Origin: Actinernus sp. WN-2022
Taxonomy: Eukaryota > Cnidaria > Anthozoa > Actiniaria > Actinernidae
Assembly (NCBI GenBank): GCA_030867875.1
Contig: JAOWCC010000286.1
Coordinates: forward strand, 2,046,001-2,110,000
Direction of reading: 5' to 3'
Length of the DNA stretch: 64,000 nt
In this document: piece after piece, positions 32,990 through 45,275 of the stretch
Layout: each line of letters begins with the position of its first letter
How positions within the stretch are numbered: the first letter of the stretch is position 1
Program-made: the position numbers and the translations under genes
Notes under the pieces: generated by a model
The model's database searches: none
Told to the model about the DNA's origin: nothing
The model's input: only the letters and a program-made list of their open reading frames with translations

Positions 32990-35900
32990 TCAGGATATGC
33001 ACTATACGGTGGCCCAGAGGGACATCCACATTTTTGCAATCGCCAGTTTTAAAACGTGCGATCGCCACTTTTCAAAACTGCGAACGCAGGTTTTGAAAAC
33101 ACGTGGGACATGACGCATGCGCTTTAGCTCGTCAGGTGGCATGGCAAGATGGTGGACGAAGGATACCCTGTACTCATTTTTCACTGTCCTCCTTGTTTCA
33201 CATACATACGAGTCATGTTAACACAAAATGGGTGCTCCTTGCTAAGGCGCCTTGTGTTAAATGCCTCAATTTGTGCACCGTTTATTTCAAATGGCCGTTT
33301 ATTTCAAATTTTAATGCAGTTTGCAGTAAAAGAACAGTCTTTTTCTATATACCAACTTTCGGAGTTTCAGCTGCTTATTTCCACTAGAAACACCCAAAAA
33401 TTTCACTTTTAGTTGATAAACTGCAAAAAGGTGATAATGTAGAAAATCTCGAAAAAATGCAAATCTCAAACAAGGAAATTATGGGGTAGAAAGGCTATAA
33501 ATGGAAGACAGTGTCATTTTACTATCATTAAAACCTAGAATATCAGTTAACAGCGCCTTGTGTGCTAACATGCCTCATATATATATAATATATATAACTT
33601 TAATTATAGTAACTTACACTAATAGTAAATTAAATATTAAATTATCTTGTAATCTAATGAGTACAAATAAAAATCAAATCAAATCAATTAGAAATTATAA
33701 TATAGTTAAATCACTAAGTTTCCATATTATAGAGGTGTCTGTAATATTATGTACTACAAAATTTCACTGCTTTCTTTCTGAATTGGTATTTGCTGATACA
33801 GGTAACTTCCCATTTTGGTAAATATCCAGCATGTACTGGTCACTTTGGGGAACAGTTGTATAATATTTTGATTAATGACCTCACTGAATTTGAGTGTCAT
33901 GTACTGTTTGTTTGTTTGTTTTGTGCCATCAATGATTTGGTGGTTTTTGATTATATTTTTTGATGTTTTGTAGTACACATTGTAAAGCGTGCCATAAGGC
34001 AAATAGTAGATATAGTGCTAGCATATATATCTGTTTATTATAGTGGTCCATGCAAGTTGCATTGTTGTACTATTATTAACACTAAGGAAGTTATTAGTAA
34101 TAATAACTGACATGACCAATGATCTCACACAAATTTTATGAGAGATTTCGTTTGTTTTGTCAGTGATGATTGTGTCCATATTTCATTGTTGTATTATTTA
34201 TCCTGAAGATAAAAGCACTTTGAAACATGTCATGTAATTAAATAGACCAGCAATGACTTAACTGTATGTTTGTTTTTGGGTTAGTAGATATTTTGGTTAA
34301 GGGTCCTTGTTTCAGTGTTCAATATAGAACAAAATATTAGCAATTCTGACTACACTGACAATAGACTTCATAAGTATAATTTATTGTGGGATAGTCGCCA
34401 GACAACTCCGTATGCTACAATACAATTAACTAATATAAATTGTTATCCTAACTAATGGGAAACTGCCAGATACGAAAAACCGCTTAAACCAGGAAAAAAC
34501 CACCCTGGGGTTGTGGCCAAAAAACGTGGGGAAATGCGGAAATGTACTCCTCGACCTAATGCAGCAACCCTAGGTCTCCGAGCGCTAGAGAACTAACAAT
34601 CGACTTACTAAGTCTATACAAAGTAACCGTACTATAATCAATAAGATAAATAAAATAAATTCGAAACAAACGTGGAGCTGACTTCCCTAGAATGACTACT
34701 TTTCCAGCTCGAAGCATTATATATATTACCCATAATGCTATAGACTCCTCTGCAAACCTCTTTACTGTGCCGTCAGAATATTAATTTCTGACTATATCGC
34801 TCCTGCGTCGCTCAAACGTTAGAAATTACATATTGCATCAGTTGTGGCATTTTATTGTGCAACAGTTACTGAATGCCTTGGAAGCATTATACATTTGTAT
34901 ACAATTCACTTGTTTAGGCTTATACTGTTGGTATATTAGTAATGTAACAGCAGTGAATGTTCAGCTGTTAAAAGTACACGTATTTTGTTTTTTAACAGAT
35001 GGACTGTTTTGCCATTGTATCTACCCCTGAGAGTGTGTTAGAAGGGTTGGGGTTGGTGAAAAGGGGGGGCATATATGCCCTGAAGGCTGTATGCAAGAGA
35101 AAGCCTGACTCCACCCAAAATGAAGCCTGGCAGAAATTGTTTTTGAACTCATTCTAAACAGATGTAAAAAAACAAGAACAAGATAAAATGGCGAATTTTA
35201 CTGGGCTGGAAGCATTTTGATAACAACAAGAAGAGGTTTATAAACGTCACAGCTGGCAAAGGGGGAGGGTCGAGGATTCTTGATGTCACATTTTTATGTA
35301 GCGTGTTGACAATAACGGAGTTCCTGTGCTTGTTGAGACCTCGACACAAAAACAACCAATATAGAAAATGCGTATATTCAGCCTGAATAGCCAACACCAA
35401 CAGTTCTACAAATTCAGTCATCCCTGACTTGAGCACCATCATTCCAGCAGATTCATCTGACGGTGGAATGCCTGAGTTGGTGGAACGTTGGTGGAATGCC
35501 TGAGTTGGTTGAACCATTGGTCAGAGTAATACAAGTATTCCGGTAAGAATTTTGACAAAGCGTAATTTCTCAAAGTTGTTAATGCTTTGCACACACTGAG
35601 TCATTGGCAGCCATTTATTGTTTGCATAGCCAATCAAGACTGATTACATTGTACAGCATAATTTGGAATGATTTAATTAGCAATGAGTTGCTTATGCTAA
35701 CATTTCAAGCTCGCCAGTACAGCAAAAAAATAACTGATCATTCCAAACTACATCTTTTTGCTGGAATATGTATGAAGCGATCGGAACGATTCTACATCCA
35801 TAGCATTGTAGTGATAGTGTTGAATTACAGTACGGAAAGAAGAGTGTGATGATATTTCACTTTTATGAAGTTATATTTCCCTTTTGCCATCAGCGAAAAT

Positions 35901-36730
35901 TTCACAACTAAATTTTATATCTTTTTATTTAAACGTTCTTTTGGGGTTTTAGGTCACCAAGTCACCAACGTTTGTGTTCAGGGGTGCAACAGGGATTAAC
36001 TAATAATATTTTTTGAGAATAACATAAGGTTGTTGCCTTTCTAATAGATACATTCTCTCCTTGATGGCCTATTACTGGGGGTGCTTATTTTAAACTTCAT
36101 ACTAATTTTGATGAAAGAGTAGGGGTAAATATTAAGAGAAAAGAGATGTGAGCAAATAAAAACAGGGATGTAGACAATAGCTGCATGGTCAAAGAGACAT
36201 TTCCCCAGCTGGATTACATCGTTTTCAATTATCCACGTCTGGCTTTAAAGCAGAAAATAAACAATGAACATAACTACATTAAGGTCTGTTATCTCTAAAA
36301 TTGTTGTATTTCTGATAACTTATTAATAAGGTGATTCTAACACCATCCAAGTAAGAGATAACGAGAACTACATGTATATCATTGAGCCATAGAGGTATAT
36401 AGTGGTCCGAGGAATATATATGCCTAACTTCCTTGGTTCTTAGTATTTATCTGACTTATTTGACATTGATACAGCTTTCACACAGAGTATTACTTCAATA
36501 TTTTTTTCTGGCCATAAGAAAAGTAAACAAGCTCTTGACAGGTTTCAGGAAAATATTTTACAATGTTCGTTTGCAATCTAATCTTCCTTCAAATATATTG
36601 TTTGATTACAATGATAATATATCAATATATTTTGATACCTTGGTGGCTCACTGAGTTGCTCTTGGAACCACACCTCTTGTGGTAGAAGCGTGTGGAAATG
36701 TATGAGCATTATCTGTGTGTTTAAGGCAAC
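32990..36730. other. Long spacer without a supported gene
   Basis: Short AT-rich ORFs only, on both strands. A pair of mutually inverted phrases occurs near 33042-33100 (CGATCGCCACTTTT and related TTTTAAAACGTGCG). Nothing with domains, splice-consistent exons or clean terminal repeats was seen. Around 34,370-34,700 the sequence is less AT-rich and reads like a dispersed repeat (AAACCGCTTAAACCAGG), but its ends are not visible. Confidence 0.4.
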
Positions 36731-36859
36731 AAAGAGTATTGAATGTCTTGTAGGAATAAAGAGAGAGACAACGCCGCACAGAGAGAAAAGCTAAGCAAAA
36801 GAAAAATATTTTCGACGAAATTGTATATAATAGGTTCCAGTAGGAGCATTCTACAATAA

Positions 36860-37330
36860 GAGCTCAAAATGAAAAGCTCCAAACAGCCTTAAAAAGAAAT
36901 AGAGAGGAATTAAGATTACAAGCCAAAAATATTAAGAAACTGAAATCAGTCGGAAGGGATTTTAGGGCATTAAAAGAAAATGAGTTCATCGGGTCCAACC
37001 TGATCAACTGAAAATGTAGTTGTACTTGGGAAGGGAAAGTTTGGTGTTTGTAAGTTAAAGCAGTTTGTTGCATAAGGGGCAACATGCTTTGTTGCTGCTA
37101 AGGAATATGTCCACAAAAGTGAACATATTAGATTAGAGAGATTAGAGATTAGAGATTAGAGATTAGAGATCCAGAGTCCAGATTGTGCAGCAGTTGTCAG
37201 ATAAATGTTTTCCATTTGCTTTTGGTATATGTACTGAAAATACTCGTGATGTAGTTTTTGAGCTTTGCTCTGAATGTCTTAATATTAAGCAGTGGTGTGG
37301 CATAATAGCCGACTATGCAGATGACCTGGC
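36860..37330 (+). pseudogene. Decayed kinase-like gene fragment
   Basis: Around 36869-36985 a frame reads as a coiled coil (KIKKLKSVGRDFRALKENEF-like). At about 37011-37125 a glycine loop and lysine strand are visible: VVVLGKGKFGVCKLKQFV, a stop (TAA at 37072-37074), then FVAAKEYVHKSEHI. After the minisatellite, QQLSDKCFPFAFGICTENTR resembles the strand after the C-helix. This is a kinase N-lobe related to the intact-looking one at 17.4 kb, but broken by stops, frame changes and a repeat. The catalytic loop is absent. Confidence 0.45.
37129..37170. repeat. Short minisatellite, GATTAGA units
   Basis: About six imperfect copies of ATTAGAG interrupt the kinase-like fragment. Likely a recent local expansion. 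Confidence 0.85.
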
Positions 37331-37492
37331 CCCAGTTCCTGAAAGGCCGATCAGCGCTAATCCAGGATTACATTTCCCTAATCTAGGATTAAAATTAATC
37401 CTATATTAAATTCCGTTCCCCAAAGCGCGATTAAGGGAAATTTAATCCACCTAGCGAGGTGGATTAGCCAGTTAATCAGTTGAGAAAACAAA

Positions 37493-38396
37493 ATGGAGGA
37501 TTGTTTACTTTTTCGTGATTTGGGCGTTAGAGGAAGGGAAAGACAATTCCGGCTTTGGTTTATCACCTTGGATGATTTCACAGACAAAGAGCTAAAGTCT
37601 CGATACAGGTTTGGGAGAGAGTCAATATGCTATTTAGTAAACATCTTGTCAGATGATCTCACTCGGGAAACAGCTCGCAACCATGCGCTACAGCCTCTGG
37701 TTCAAGTTCTTGTTGTTTTGCGATCCTTTGCCAGTGGCAGTTTCCTTCAGGTTATAGGGGGGTCTACAGTTTCGCAGATAGTCAATGAAGTTTCACGGGC
37801 CTTGGCTGCAAAACAAAACCGATACATTCGCTGGCCCTCCATGGCGGAGCTTCCACAAACGAAAGTGGCGTTTTACGAGAAAGGTGGTTTTCCTGGAGTT
37901 ATCGGATGTATAGATGGAATCCACGTAGGAATCCATGGACCGATGGATAATGAAAATGACTTTGTCAACAGGAAAGGATTTCATTCGATAAATGTGCAAG
38001 CAATACGCAAACACAAATGTAAGACATTATATTGTTACAATGTAGTAGTAATTAAGGGTGATGTCTATTTCTTTTTTTTTCTCCTGACACGAATTCCTTG
38101 ACACGGAAAAAGATAGAGTTTGAGGATATTTGTACATTATTTAATTATTAGAAAAAAAGAACAAAAAAAATAGTGGGGGGGGGGGGACAATTAACAATGC
38201 AAATATTTGTTTAAATATTACTCATGCAGCCTATGTTTAAACAAATATTAATTTCTCAGCCCCTGCAAATATGTTTTTCCATTTTTTATCTCTGCGTCAT
38301 GTTCTTTCCTGTCACTTTTTATAGCAGTTCATGGTAAAATTCATTTATTTATTCACTGCCACATCAGCTTTGAATGCCAAAGTATATCCACTATGC

Positions 38397-38435
<39 letters not shown>

Positions 38436-38930
38436 AACTCATTGCTGCTTTTATTCAGTTTCTTATATACCCTGGTTAACAGTGCTTCTAATCTCTCTCT
38501 TCGAAAGCGAGGAGCGAAGCGATGAGGGAGAGAAGCTTCTCTTCTCTCTAGAAATAGTATTTCTGATATAATGTTTGTAATTAATTCTGTTTCATTAATA
38601 TCTACATGACGAAGTATGACTATTGCACTTTTGTTGTACTGTGATACTATTAATTAAGGGTTGTTGAAATAACAAATATAATATTACACCTACATATATT
38701 CAGCTGATAAAATAAGTATTGCATGTATATATTTTTCTGAAGGTATGTTCACGAACATAGTGGCTCGATGGCCTGGAAGTACATACGACAGCTTTATCAT
38801 CTCCAATTCCAGGATTTTTGACCAGATAGAAGCTCAACATCATACCATTGACGATGGTTTCCTTTTAGGGGACAGTGGTTATCCATGTAAGCCGTTTATT
38901 ATCACTCCACTGACACTTAACCAACAAGGT
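37493..38930 (+). pseudogene. PIF/Harbinger (HARBI1-like) transposase, C-terminally truncated
   Basis: Exon 1 (37493-38018) starts MEDCLLFRDLGVRGRERQFR and contains the HARBI1-type helix-turn-helix part (YRFGRESICYLVNILSDDL, VLVVLRSFASGSFLQVIG), then the nuclease start GFPGVIGCIDGIHVGI with a catalytic Asp. The donor GTAAGA is at 38019. Exon 2 from 38743 joins in phase and reads MFTNIVARWPGSTYDSFIIS, then LLGDSGYPCKPFIITPL. Coding similarity stops near 38925, before the C-terminal part that should hold the last catalytic acid (the E-R-x-F-G-x-x-K region). The left end contains Harbinger-like inverted phrases near 37345-37460 (GCTAATCCAGGATTA), but no matching right end is found. The nuclease is thus incomplete. 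The downstream sequence belongs to something else. Confidence 0.8.
38397..38434. repeat. (ATT)n microsatellite in the Harbinger intron
   Basis: About twelve ATT units. The same intron contains a poly(G) run near 38176-38187. Confidence 0.9.
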
Positions 38931-39174
38931 TGGCTAAAAAAAGAGCCAAGAACAAGGTATCTCCATCTCTTCCTAGGACCCCTAAAAATCTAGCTAATAG
39001 CCGCAGTACAAGAAATATTTTAGAGAAGAGAGGATTTCTTAAATCAGTTGATGAAAAAACGAGATACAGAGGCAATGCAGAGCTTAGTGGAAGATGTTGC
39101 AGAACGGCTGGCAAGGGTGAAGAAAGCCAAGTCTGCAGCGGATTTATTAATTTCAGGGAAAGTAACTTCACGGT
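38931..39174 (+). pseudogene. Fragment of an unknown multi-copy protein fused to the truncated transposase
   Basis: A basic segment (KKRAKNKVSPSLPRTPKNLA) leads to SRSTRNILEKRGFLKS. After a one-base shift at an A run (39054-39059) it continues KRDTEAMQSLVEDVAERLAR and VKKAKSAADLLISGK to a TGA. The second half is a clear amphipathic helix or coiled coil. The S-T-R-x-I-L-E-K-R-G motif looks conserved but I cannot name its family. It lies directly after the point where Harbinger similarity ends, consistent with insertion or recombination between repeats. Confidence 0.4.
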
Positions 39175-39179
39175 GAGTT

Positions 39180-40940
39180 GTTGTGATCCGGAAGTCGACT
39201 TGTCAGGTTTTCTACAGTAATTTTTTTCTTTCTTTCTTTCCTTGAGTTTAAGCCAGCTTTTCGAATTTTCTAGTTATGTACACAGTCAGCGGAGTAAGTA
39301 ATGAAAATGTTCACTCACCTTCATGCCATCCACCGTCAAATTTGGCAACTATGCAATCTTTGGAAAAAGGTGATTGTAAGAATTTCAATATATGCCATAT
39401 TTTAGTTACCGTATTTACCCGTGTAAAATGCGCATGTGAAATTTAAGCCTGTATCATAGCAGTGGACATTATAACTGAGTACTTTCCAGAATCGGATTAA
39501 ACTTATTTTTCAAGTGAAGTGCTATCGGCTATCGCAACTTCGAATATGGTTACAACTTTCTTTGCCACTTCGTTTGCTTTTTTCGACTTGCCATCTTTAA
39601 GGGAATGCATCCAAATATCTGTCAGTAATTCCGATCCAATTAACGTTACCGATTCAGATTTCGGATCTTCGCCTTTCCAATTAGCGGATTTTTTTCTGTG
39701 CAGAGATATTCGAAGTTATTCCACCAGCAGCAACAAAAAAAATTGAATTTGGATTCAGCGATTCCTACCATAAATCCTTGAAAATCCAAACTACGAGGTT
39801 AAATATACCAGCTAACAAGATTTATTCCACAAGTTAAAAAGTGGTTTATTTGGCGTTGTCCCTGTAAAGGGCCGCGAGACTGTTTTGAAGGCAGACTGTA
39901 TTCAATGTCACAGGGGAGTAGGGGTTCATACACTGTACATGTAAAAGACTACCCTATGCGAAAATGTTTTTAGTATTACGAAAGAGCTTTTGAACATATT
40001 GACGAGAACAATATATGTTTGAGGTTTACTGATCTTGTAAATGTAATTATTCCTCCACCCACGAATACAGAATTGAGTTCTTATACTGATAAAAGTGATT
40101 GAGAAAAAGTCAGGGTACTCAGAGTGGATGGAAGTTCTATCAGATGTAGTGATCAAACAACTTGGGGGAATGTACGAGGACTACAGCTATTCAGATTTGT
40201 ATAACCTGCAAGTAGAAACGTTACGAGAAAACGGTTGCTATATCAAGAAAAACAACTGCATTTATATTGCTAAAACCTTTCTCCACACAAAACTACAACA
40301 CACTGATTAGTAGATTAGAATCAAGAAAGCAACTCAACTGTTTTTGACAAGATGATTTTCGTTTTTATTTTACATTGACTTCAATAAAATACATTTAAGA
40401 ACATACAGTCTTGTGCTTTTTACTAATACACGATGTACAATAACGTGTACATTACCTATAACGTACAGAAGCGACTTGGTTATGTTCATGGTTTCTAATT
40501 AGAGTACTACTGGCGAGATATTTGTCAATAAATGTGGCTACACGATGATCATTGACAACTCTGTTATTGCCAAAGTTATTAACTACAATTGTTAACGGTA
40601 TACTTCTGTTTCTTATCATGATGAAAAAAGGCAAAACTGCCCACAAGTACTTGAACCTAAACTTCGTAGGGTACGTCTGTTGTATGACCATGTTCTACTT
40701 TGATCTAGGAAAGTCTCAAAGTTCTTTCTGTAGAAATCTGGAGCTTAACTATAGGAATCAAAGAATTCACCAAAGCCTTGGGAAGAGAAATAAAAAGCCA
40801 CCCAGGATCTGTATTGACAATTAGTCCACAATGGTAGTGTTCGATTCTTGTAGGTAGTTTGTCGGCAGGAAAAACACCGCTGAACTTGTTGTGAGTTTTA
40901 GGGTCTTGTTGTATCACGGTCATCAATTGTGTTGTATTCA
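39180..40940. other. Spacer with unassigned open frames
   Basis: TTACCGTATTTACCCGTGTA near 39408-39430 resembles one end of a widespread MITE, with no partner found. A frame at 40095-40310 (QLGGMYEDYSYSDLYNLQVE) is open but unrecognised. It could be another remnant of the neighbouring Polinton-type element. No other gene is supported. Confidence 0.35.
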
Positions 40941-40948
40941 TCTTTGTC

Positions 40949-42195
40949 TTAAGCTGTGTAATCAAACAGAACGTTCCTTTCTTTGTCGATCTCTACTATA
41001 TTGTCAAAGTAACCTCTGCAGAAGAAGTTAACTGCTTCAGTTAGAGGTTTAGCCAGGAAGATCTGAATGGACATGTTGCCCTTTTGCTTTAAGCTGTGTT
41101 CATAGCTACTACAGCCATCTGGGGATAGGTCAAAGGTAAAAAGACCATAGCCCTGTGGATAGTCTTCACGAGTAATGTGATTGCCTTGATTGTGGTGATA
41201 TTTTCCTGTACCGGTGAACAGTGTTATGTAGGCCTCGATAAATGTTCCACAGTTGGTTTTTAGATTTAGCTTGATAGGTGGTCCTGGGGTTTGTTTGTCA
41301 TCAAGGTAAACACCAACAGAAGACATTCCAAACAAGTCAAAGTTGTAGGAGTTGCCTTGTAGCTTACGTCGACAGAGGAAGCTTTCGCCAGTCCAAAGAC
41401 AATACTTTTAGGGATTAATCCGTTGAATATGTTGTCTTTGCGAATTGATGGTGTAGTCCTAGGTATTGTAAAGATCTTTGTGTCTGATCTTTCCAGGGGA
41501 AGGAATACAGGACTTTTCGTGAGTCCCACTTCAATGCTAGGTAAACCATGTGGTGCAAGTTTCACCTTTCTGACCTTGATTCCAACCTCTGAAAAGTTGA
41601 TTTTGTATTTTGGGTTGGCAAGAAATATTCTGGTGAGTTGGGAGTGAGTCACGATTGGTCATGAAAATATCACAATGCAGTGGACCAATCATGTCGAATT
41701 CGATGGACTCTTTGACGAGGTCATGTCATTTTTTTCAGTCCTTTATTTCCATCCGCTTTTGTTCTGTCTACATCTTCCATTTTTTCTGCAGTAACTTTGT
41801 AGTACGTGGCTGATGTTAACTGAGTTTCTTTTGCAGGTCTGTCAAAGTTTAAGGTAGATTCAATGTAGGCACCAAACGCATAGGCTCCTTACATCGGTCT
41901 GCTTGAATACACTGTGTAAGAAATTGTTTACAGGTCCAACTTTTTCTCCTGCTTTGAAGGGTGTTCCGTCCTTGTCAGTCACGTTTCCACGTACATACAG
42001 TCTGGTCATTCCAAAATCAAAAAAATATTCAGTACCTGGTACATGGAATTCTATCTGGGTATTTGAGTTGAGATAAGACACTGGTTGATTATCAATGTCT
42101 ACTTTTTTATAATGGCTGTTTGTGTGGGAAGGAACTTGAAAAATATCAAGTTCTTCTTTCGTACATTCTTGTGACATTCGATGGGCTAGAGCCAT
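40949..42195 (-). pseudogene. Decayed Polinton/Maverick-type major capsid protein gene
   Basis: Read on the minus strand, consecutive fragments in different frames keep the order of the double-jelly-roll capsid protein known from Polinton elements and animal adintoviruses (the group often annotated as F54H12.2-like). Landmarks as present here: GPVNNFLHSVF near 41925-41960, an AYIESTLNF-like piece near 41860, DMIGPLHCDIF near 41690, and FTFDLSPDGCSSYEHSL then FDNIVEIDKER toward the 3' end, with a stop at 40949. At least four frame changes or stops separate these pieces (around 41890, 41740, 41650 and 41345). The gene therefore cannot produce a full capsid protein. No polymerase, integrase or inverted terminal repeat of the element was found within the window. 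Confidence 0.75.
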
Positions 42196-42263
42196 GCCTA
42201 CCAGCTACAACTTAGAATCCAAAGATATCTTTGAGTGCAGGTGCCTTTCACTTCCTGGTTTGC

Positions 42264-42551
42264 CTAGAAATGATCTTTCGAATAGTTTTCTTTGGTTTTA
42301 TACTTTGACGACTTGTTTTTCTTTTGTTTCTTTGGTTTACTGTCTCTTTTAGCGGACGTTGACCTATGTTTTCTACCAGAACCCATTTGTGAATTGATGG
42401 CATTCTTGAGTGCTGCCACAGATTGATCTATTAGTTCGTTGCCAGTTTGCTGAAGGTGATGTTTGACCGATATTTTTAAGTTTTCGGCCTGAAATGGCAT
42501 TGGAAAGTATGTTCGTATCGGTATTTCCAGGTTATCTCGGAAAGCGTGCAA
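42264..42551 (-). CDS. Small open frame next to the capsid relic, possible Polinton gene
   Basis: A 95-codon frame on the same strand as the capsid relic, ending 69 bp before its start. The N-terminal half has IPIRTYFPMPFQAENLKISV and a helical segment; the C-terminal half is strongly basic (KRDSKPKKQKKNKSSKYK). Its position suggests a virion-associated or DNA-binding protein of the same element. I do not recognise a family. Confidence 0.35.
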   Translation of the reverse strand: MHAFRDNLEIPIRTYFPMPFQAENLKISVKHHLQQTGNELIDQSVAALKNAINSQMGSGRKHRSTSAKRDSKPKKQKKNKSSKYKTKENYSKDHF

Positions 42552-45149
42552 TGCATGATGTCCGAGAAAAAAACAATCTCTAACATGACTGCGCGCTTAG
42601 TATGAAAATCTGGCGGCCATTATGAAACAGGTTCGACTTTACATGCCTTTTTAGAGCTATTTCTTGAATTAGAAAGTGCGTTGCTTTAAAATGAAAGACA
42701 CGTGTAAAGATATATTCTGTAGAATTCTATCGTTTGGTATGTATAAACTGGGACTTGGCAAAATCGACAAATTCTCCAGAGTGTCGTGAATTGGCTCAGG
42801 CTTGTAGATGGAACAACATTCAACAACATGGCATTTTGCAACCAAATCGTTTGTTTTGGACCACATAAGTTGTTTTGGACCAAATAACCGGACACATTCT
42901 TCATCGAGGTTTGAACAATAATCAACTTTATGTGTTGATGTTTATGGTAATAAATGAGCTTATTTTATTACTTGTGTCGATTTTTATGTTTTGGCGGGGA
43001 CTTTCTTATGTTCAGTAGTGTAGCAGCTCTCAAAAGGTCGATTATGATTGGTGCACAAGTCTTATAGGTATCTAGGGTATCCAACCAATCACCTTCCTCG
43101 GTTTATATTGTCTCTTCTATGGAGCCAATCATCCCGTTCGTATTAAATTCGAGTTCGTTTCACACTTTTTCATTCTTCGCCTTCGAGGGTATAGCTTCAT
43201 CTCTACGAATCTAGTTTATTTTTTTAGGATCCCAAGTAAATTTTAACATATTACAACTCAAGATAGCATCAAGAGGTGCAAAAATTTGTAGTAGGAGTCC
43301 TTGGATAACGCCCGTGGGATTGGGAGAACAGAAGCCTGAAAATTCACGCGAGTGCGAAGCAATCTTAATATTGCTGAATCCGACTAGCATTCGTAAGGAA
43401 AATCTTCGTAAGATTCGTAACCTTCTTTGGAGAGAAACATTGGTAACTTTTCAGTTTTACTATTTTGAGCCAGCTCACTCTGAGCCCAATCACGAGAGCC
43501 TGGTTTCCAGAGCCTATTTGGTTCTACTGTTCGAAACGGAAATGCGAGAAGTTTCATTGTATTTGTAGTTTCAAAGTTCAGGTCTAGCGCGCTAACCATT
43601 TTCAGTCACGAGTCGTTCATTTACTAACCCTGCTAGCAGAGGTTACTTTCTCTCACCCTCTCTCTAATCCTCGATTTATACATACATAAGTGTTGTACCA
43701 GTGTCCCTAATAATAGATACCGATATTTATATTGTATCAGAGTCATCAGAGTCAACGTGGTCAAGGATCCTGCCACAAGTGTATTAATATTTACTTCAAC
43801 CGTTACAAACTAGAAAATTGTCAGTCCTGTGGCGTCTACCTCGGAGGAAGTTTTATTCCAAAGTTCCAAAAAAAAAAACTGTATCCCGATTGTGTGACTC
43901 TGTTGACATCACATGGCTGTTCTTTTTACTCCTCCAAGACACATGCAAAAGACTCTAGATGCATTGTTATCGTAGAAGGGGGTTAACACAGTGCCTCAGT
44001 GAGAAATGCAAAGTTGTAAGGGCATCTTTCATAAACAGTGGAAGACCTGAGCAGTTCAAGTGTGAACACTCTGAAAAAATAAGCCAAGCTGTACCTTCCA
44101 TGGAAACCTTCCATGGAAACCTTCCACCTATCCGACCTTCTGATTTCAAACTACCCCTCGGATCAACAAACAAAAACACCCTTACTGAACTTATGCAGTC
44201 ATCGTCATTTCCAGTCATTTTTAAAGGAAACTCATCCAATTTTTGTGTTAATGGATTTCCTACCTCCTCCAACTCCATTGGATTTTGTCATGTTAAAGAT
44301 ATTTCATCGGACAAAGGAAAACAATCATTTCATTGTTCATCTTCTGATTGCGCAGGGTATGCAAACACTTTAAGCAGAAAAAACTGTGTATTCACATTCA
44401 TGTTTTGCTATGCATACTCAAAGACACTTTACCTTCTGCTGACAATCAATCACCTGCTTCTGAAACAACCCCAGTTACTGATGTGTCTGCCTTAGCTGGC
44501 CCATCAAATTTGGTAGATCTGTTAGATAATCGAGCTGTTGACAGTGTCAGCCGTGATTCAACAATCAATTTGAATATGAATCATGAACTGCCTTATGACA
44601 TTCCCAAATCAGTTCTACTCAAAATTGCTGAAAATGACAGTAAAAGCTTCTTGTCATGTGATGGCAATGATTGGTTGGCCCTCTATGTTCTCTCCTGCAC
44701 ACGAAGTTTGCTTGTTGTGTGGTGCCAAGCTTGGAGATTCAAGAACTCATCCTGGCCAGAAAAGAGGAGATCATGGCTACCTCATCACAAATGTCATTCC
44801 ATTGCAATACTTGTCAAAATCTGTACAAGTTCTTCATGCAAAGCCATGCATCAAGTTTTTCCATATGAAATGGGTACGTTTTGATTATATTACACTGTAC
44901 CATAGAACCCCATTGATAGTCCCAGGGTGACTACATGATGTATCATACATTTTTTATGCGTAAAAGGCCTTTTATTTGTGGGATATAATATGCAATGCTG
45001 TTAAAATTAAAACTATACACCAAGAATTAGCACATTGTGTTGTGAAGCTCTATATAGAGTGAGTGATATAATTTGTTTTGCATCCATCGCACATCGCATC
45101 TTCATGAATTCAACAAAGGAGATGGAACAAGTAAAATGTATGAGGATCG

Positions 45150-45275
45150 AGCTGCAACCAAATCTTAAAATAGCATTGTGACGTCCACTGAGCCAAAAAA
45201 TAGTTTGGTGCAGACTATCATAGCGTACAGGGATTGGTTCTCTTACATTGTAGGGGATGGCCTCTTAATGGTACT
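45150..45275 (+). repeat. Third copy of the 9.2/10.2-kb dispersed repeat
   Basis: CTTAAAATAGCATTGTGACG, then CCACTGAGCCAAAAAATAG, GCAGACTATCATAGCGTAC and GGTTCTCTTA match 10185-10275 at high identity. It lies in the intron between the first two HMGXB3-like exons. Confidence 0.75.

Noticed and set aside
32751..33113. Proline-run protein encoded across the poly(C) tract
   Set aside because: The proline run is a translation of the homopolymer; the credible coding signal ends at 32962.
37345..37460. Left terminal repeat of a complete Harbinger element
   Set aside because: The inverted phrases are present, but no matching right end or TTA-type duplication was found downstream, so element boundaries are not claimed.
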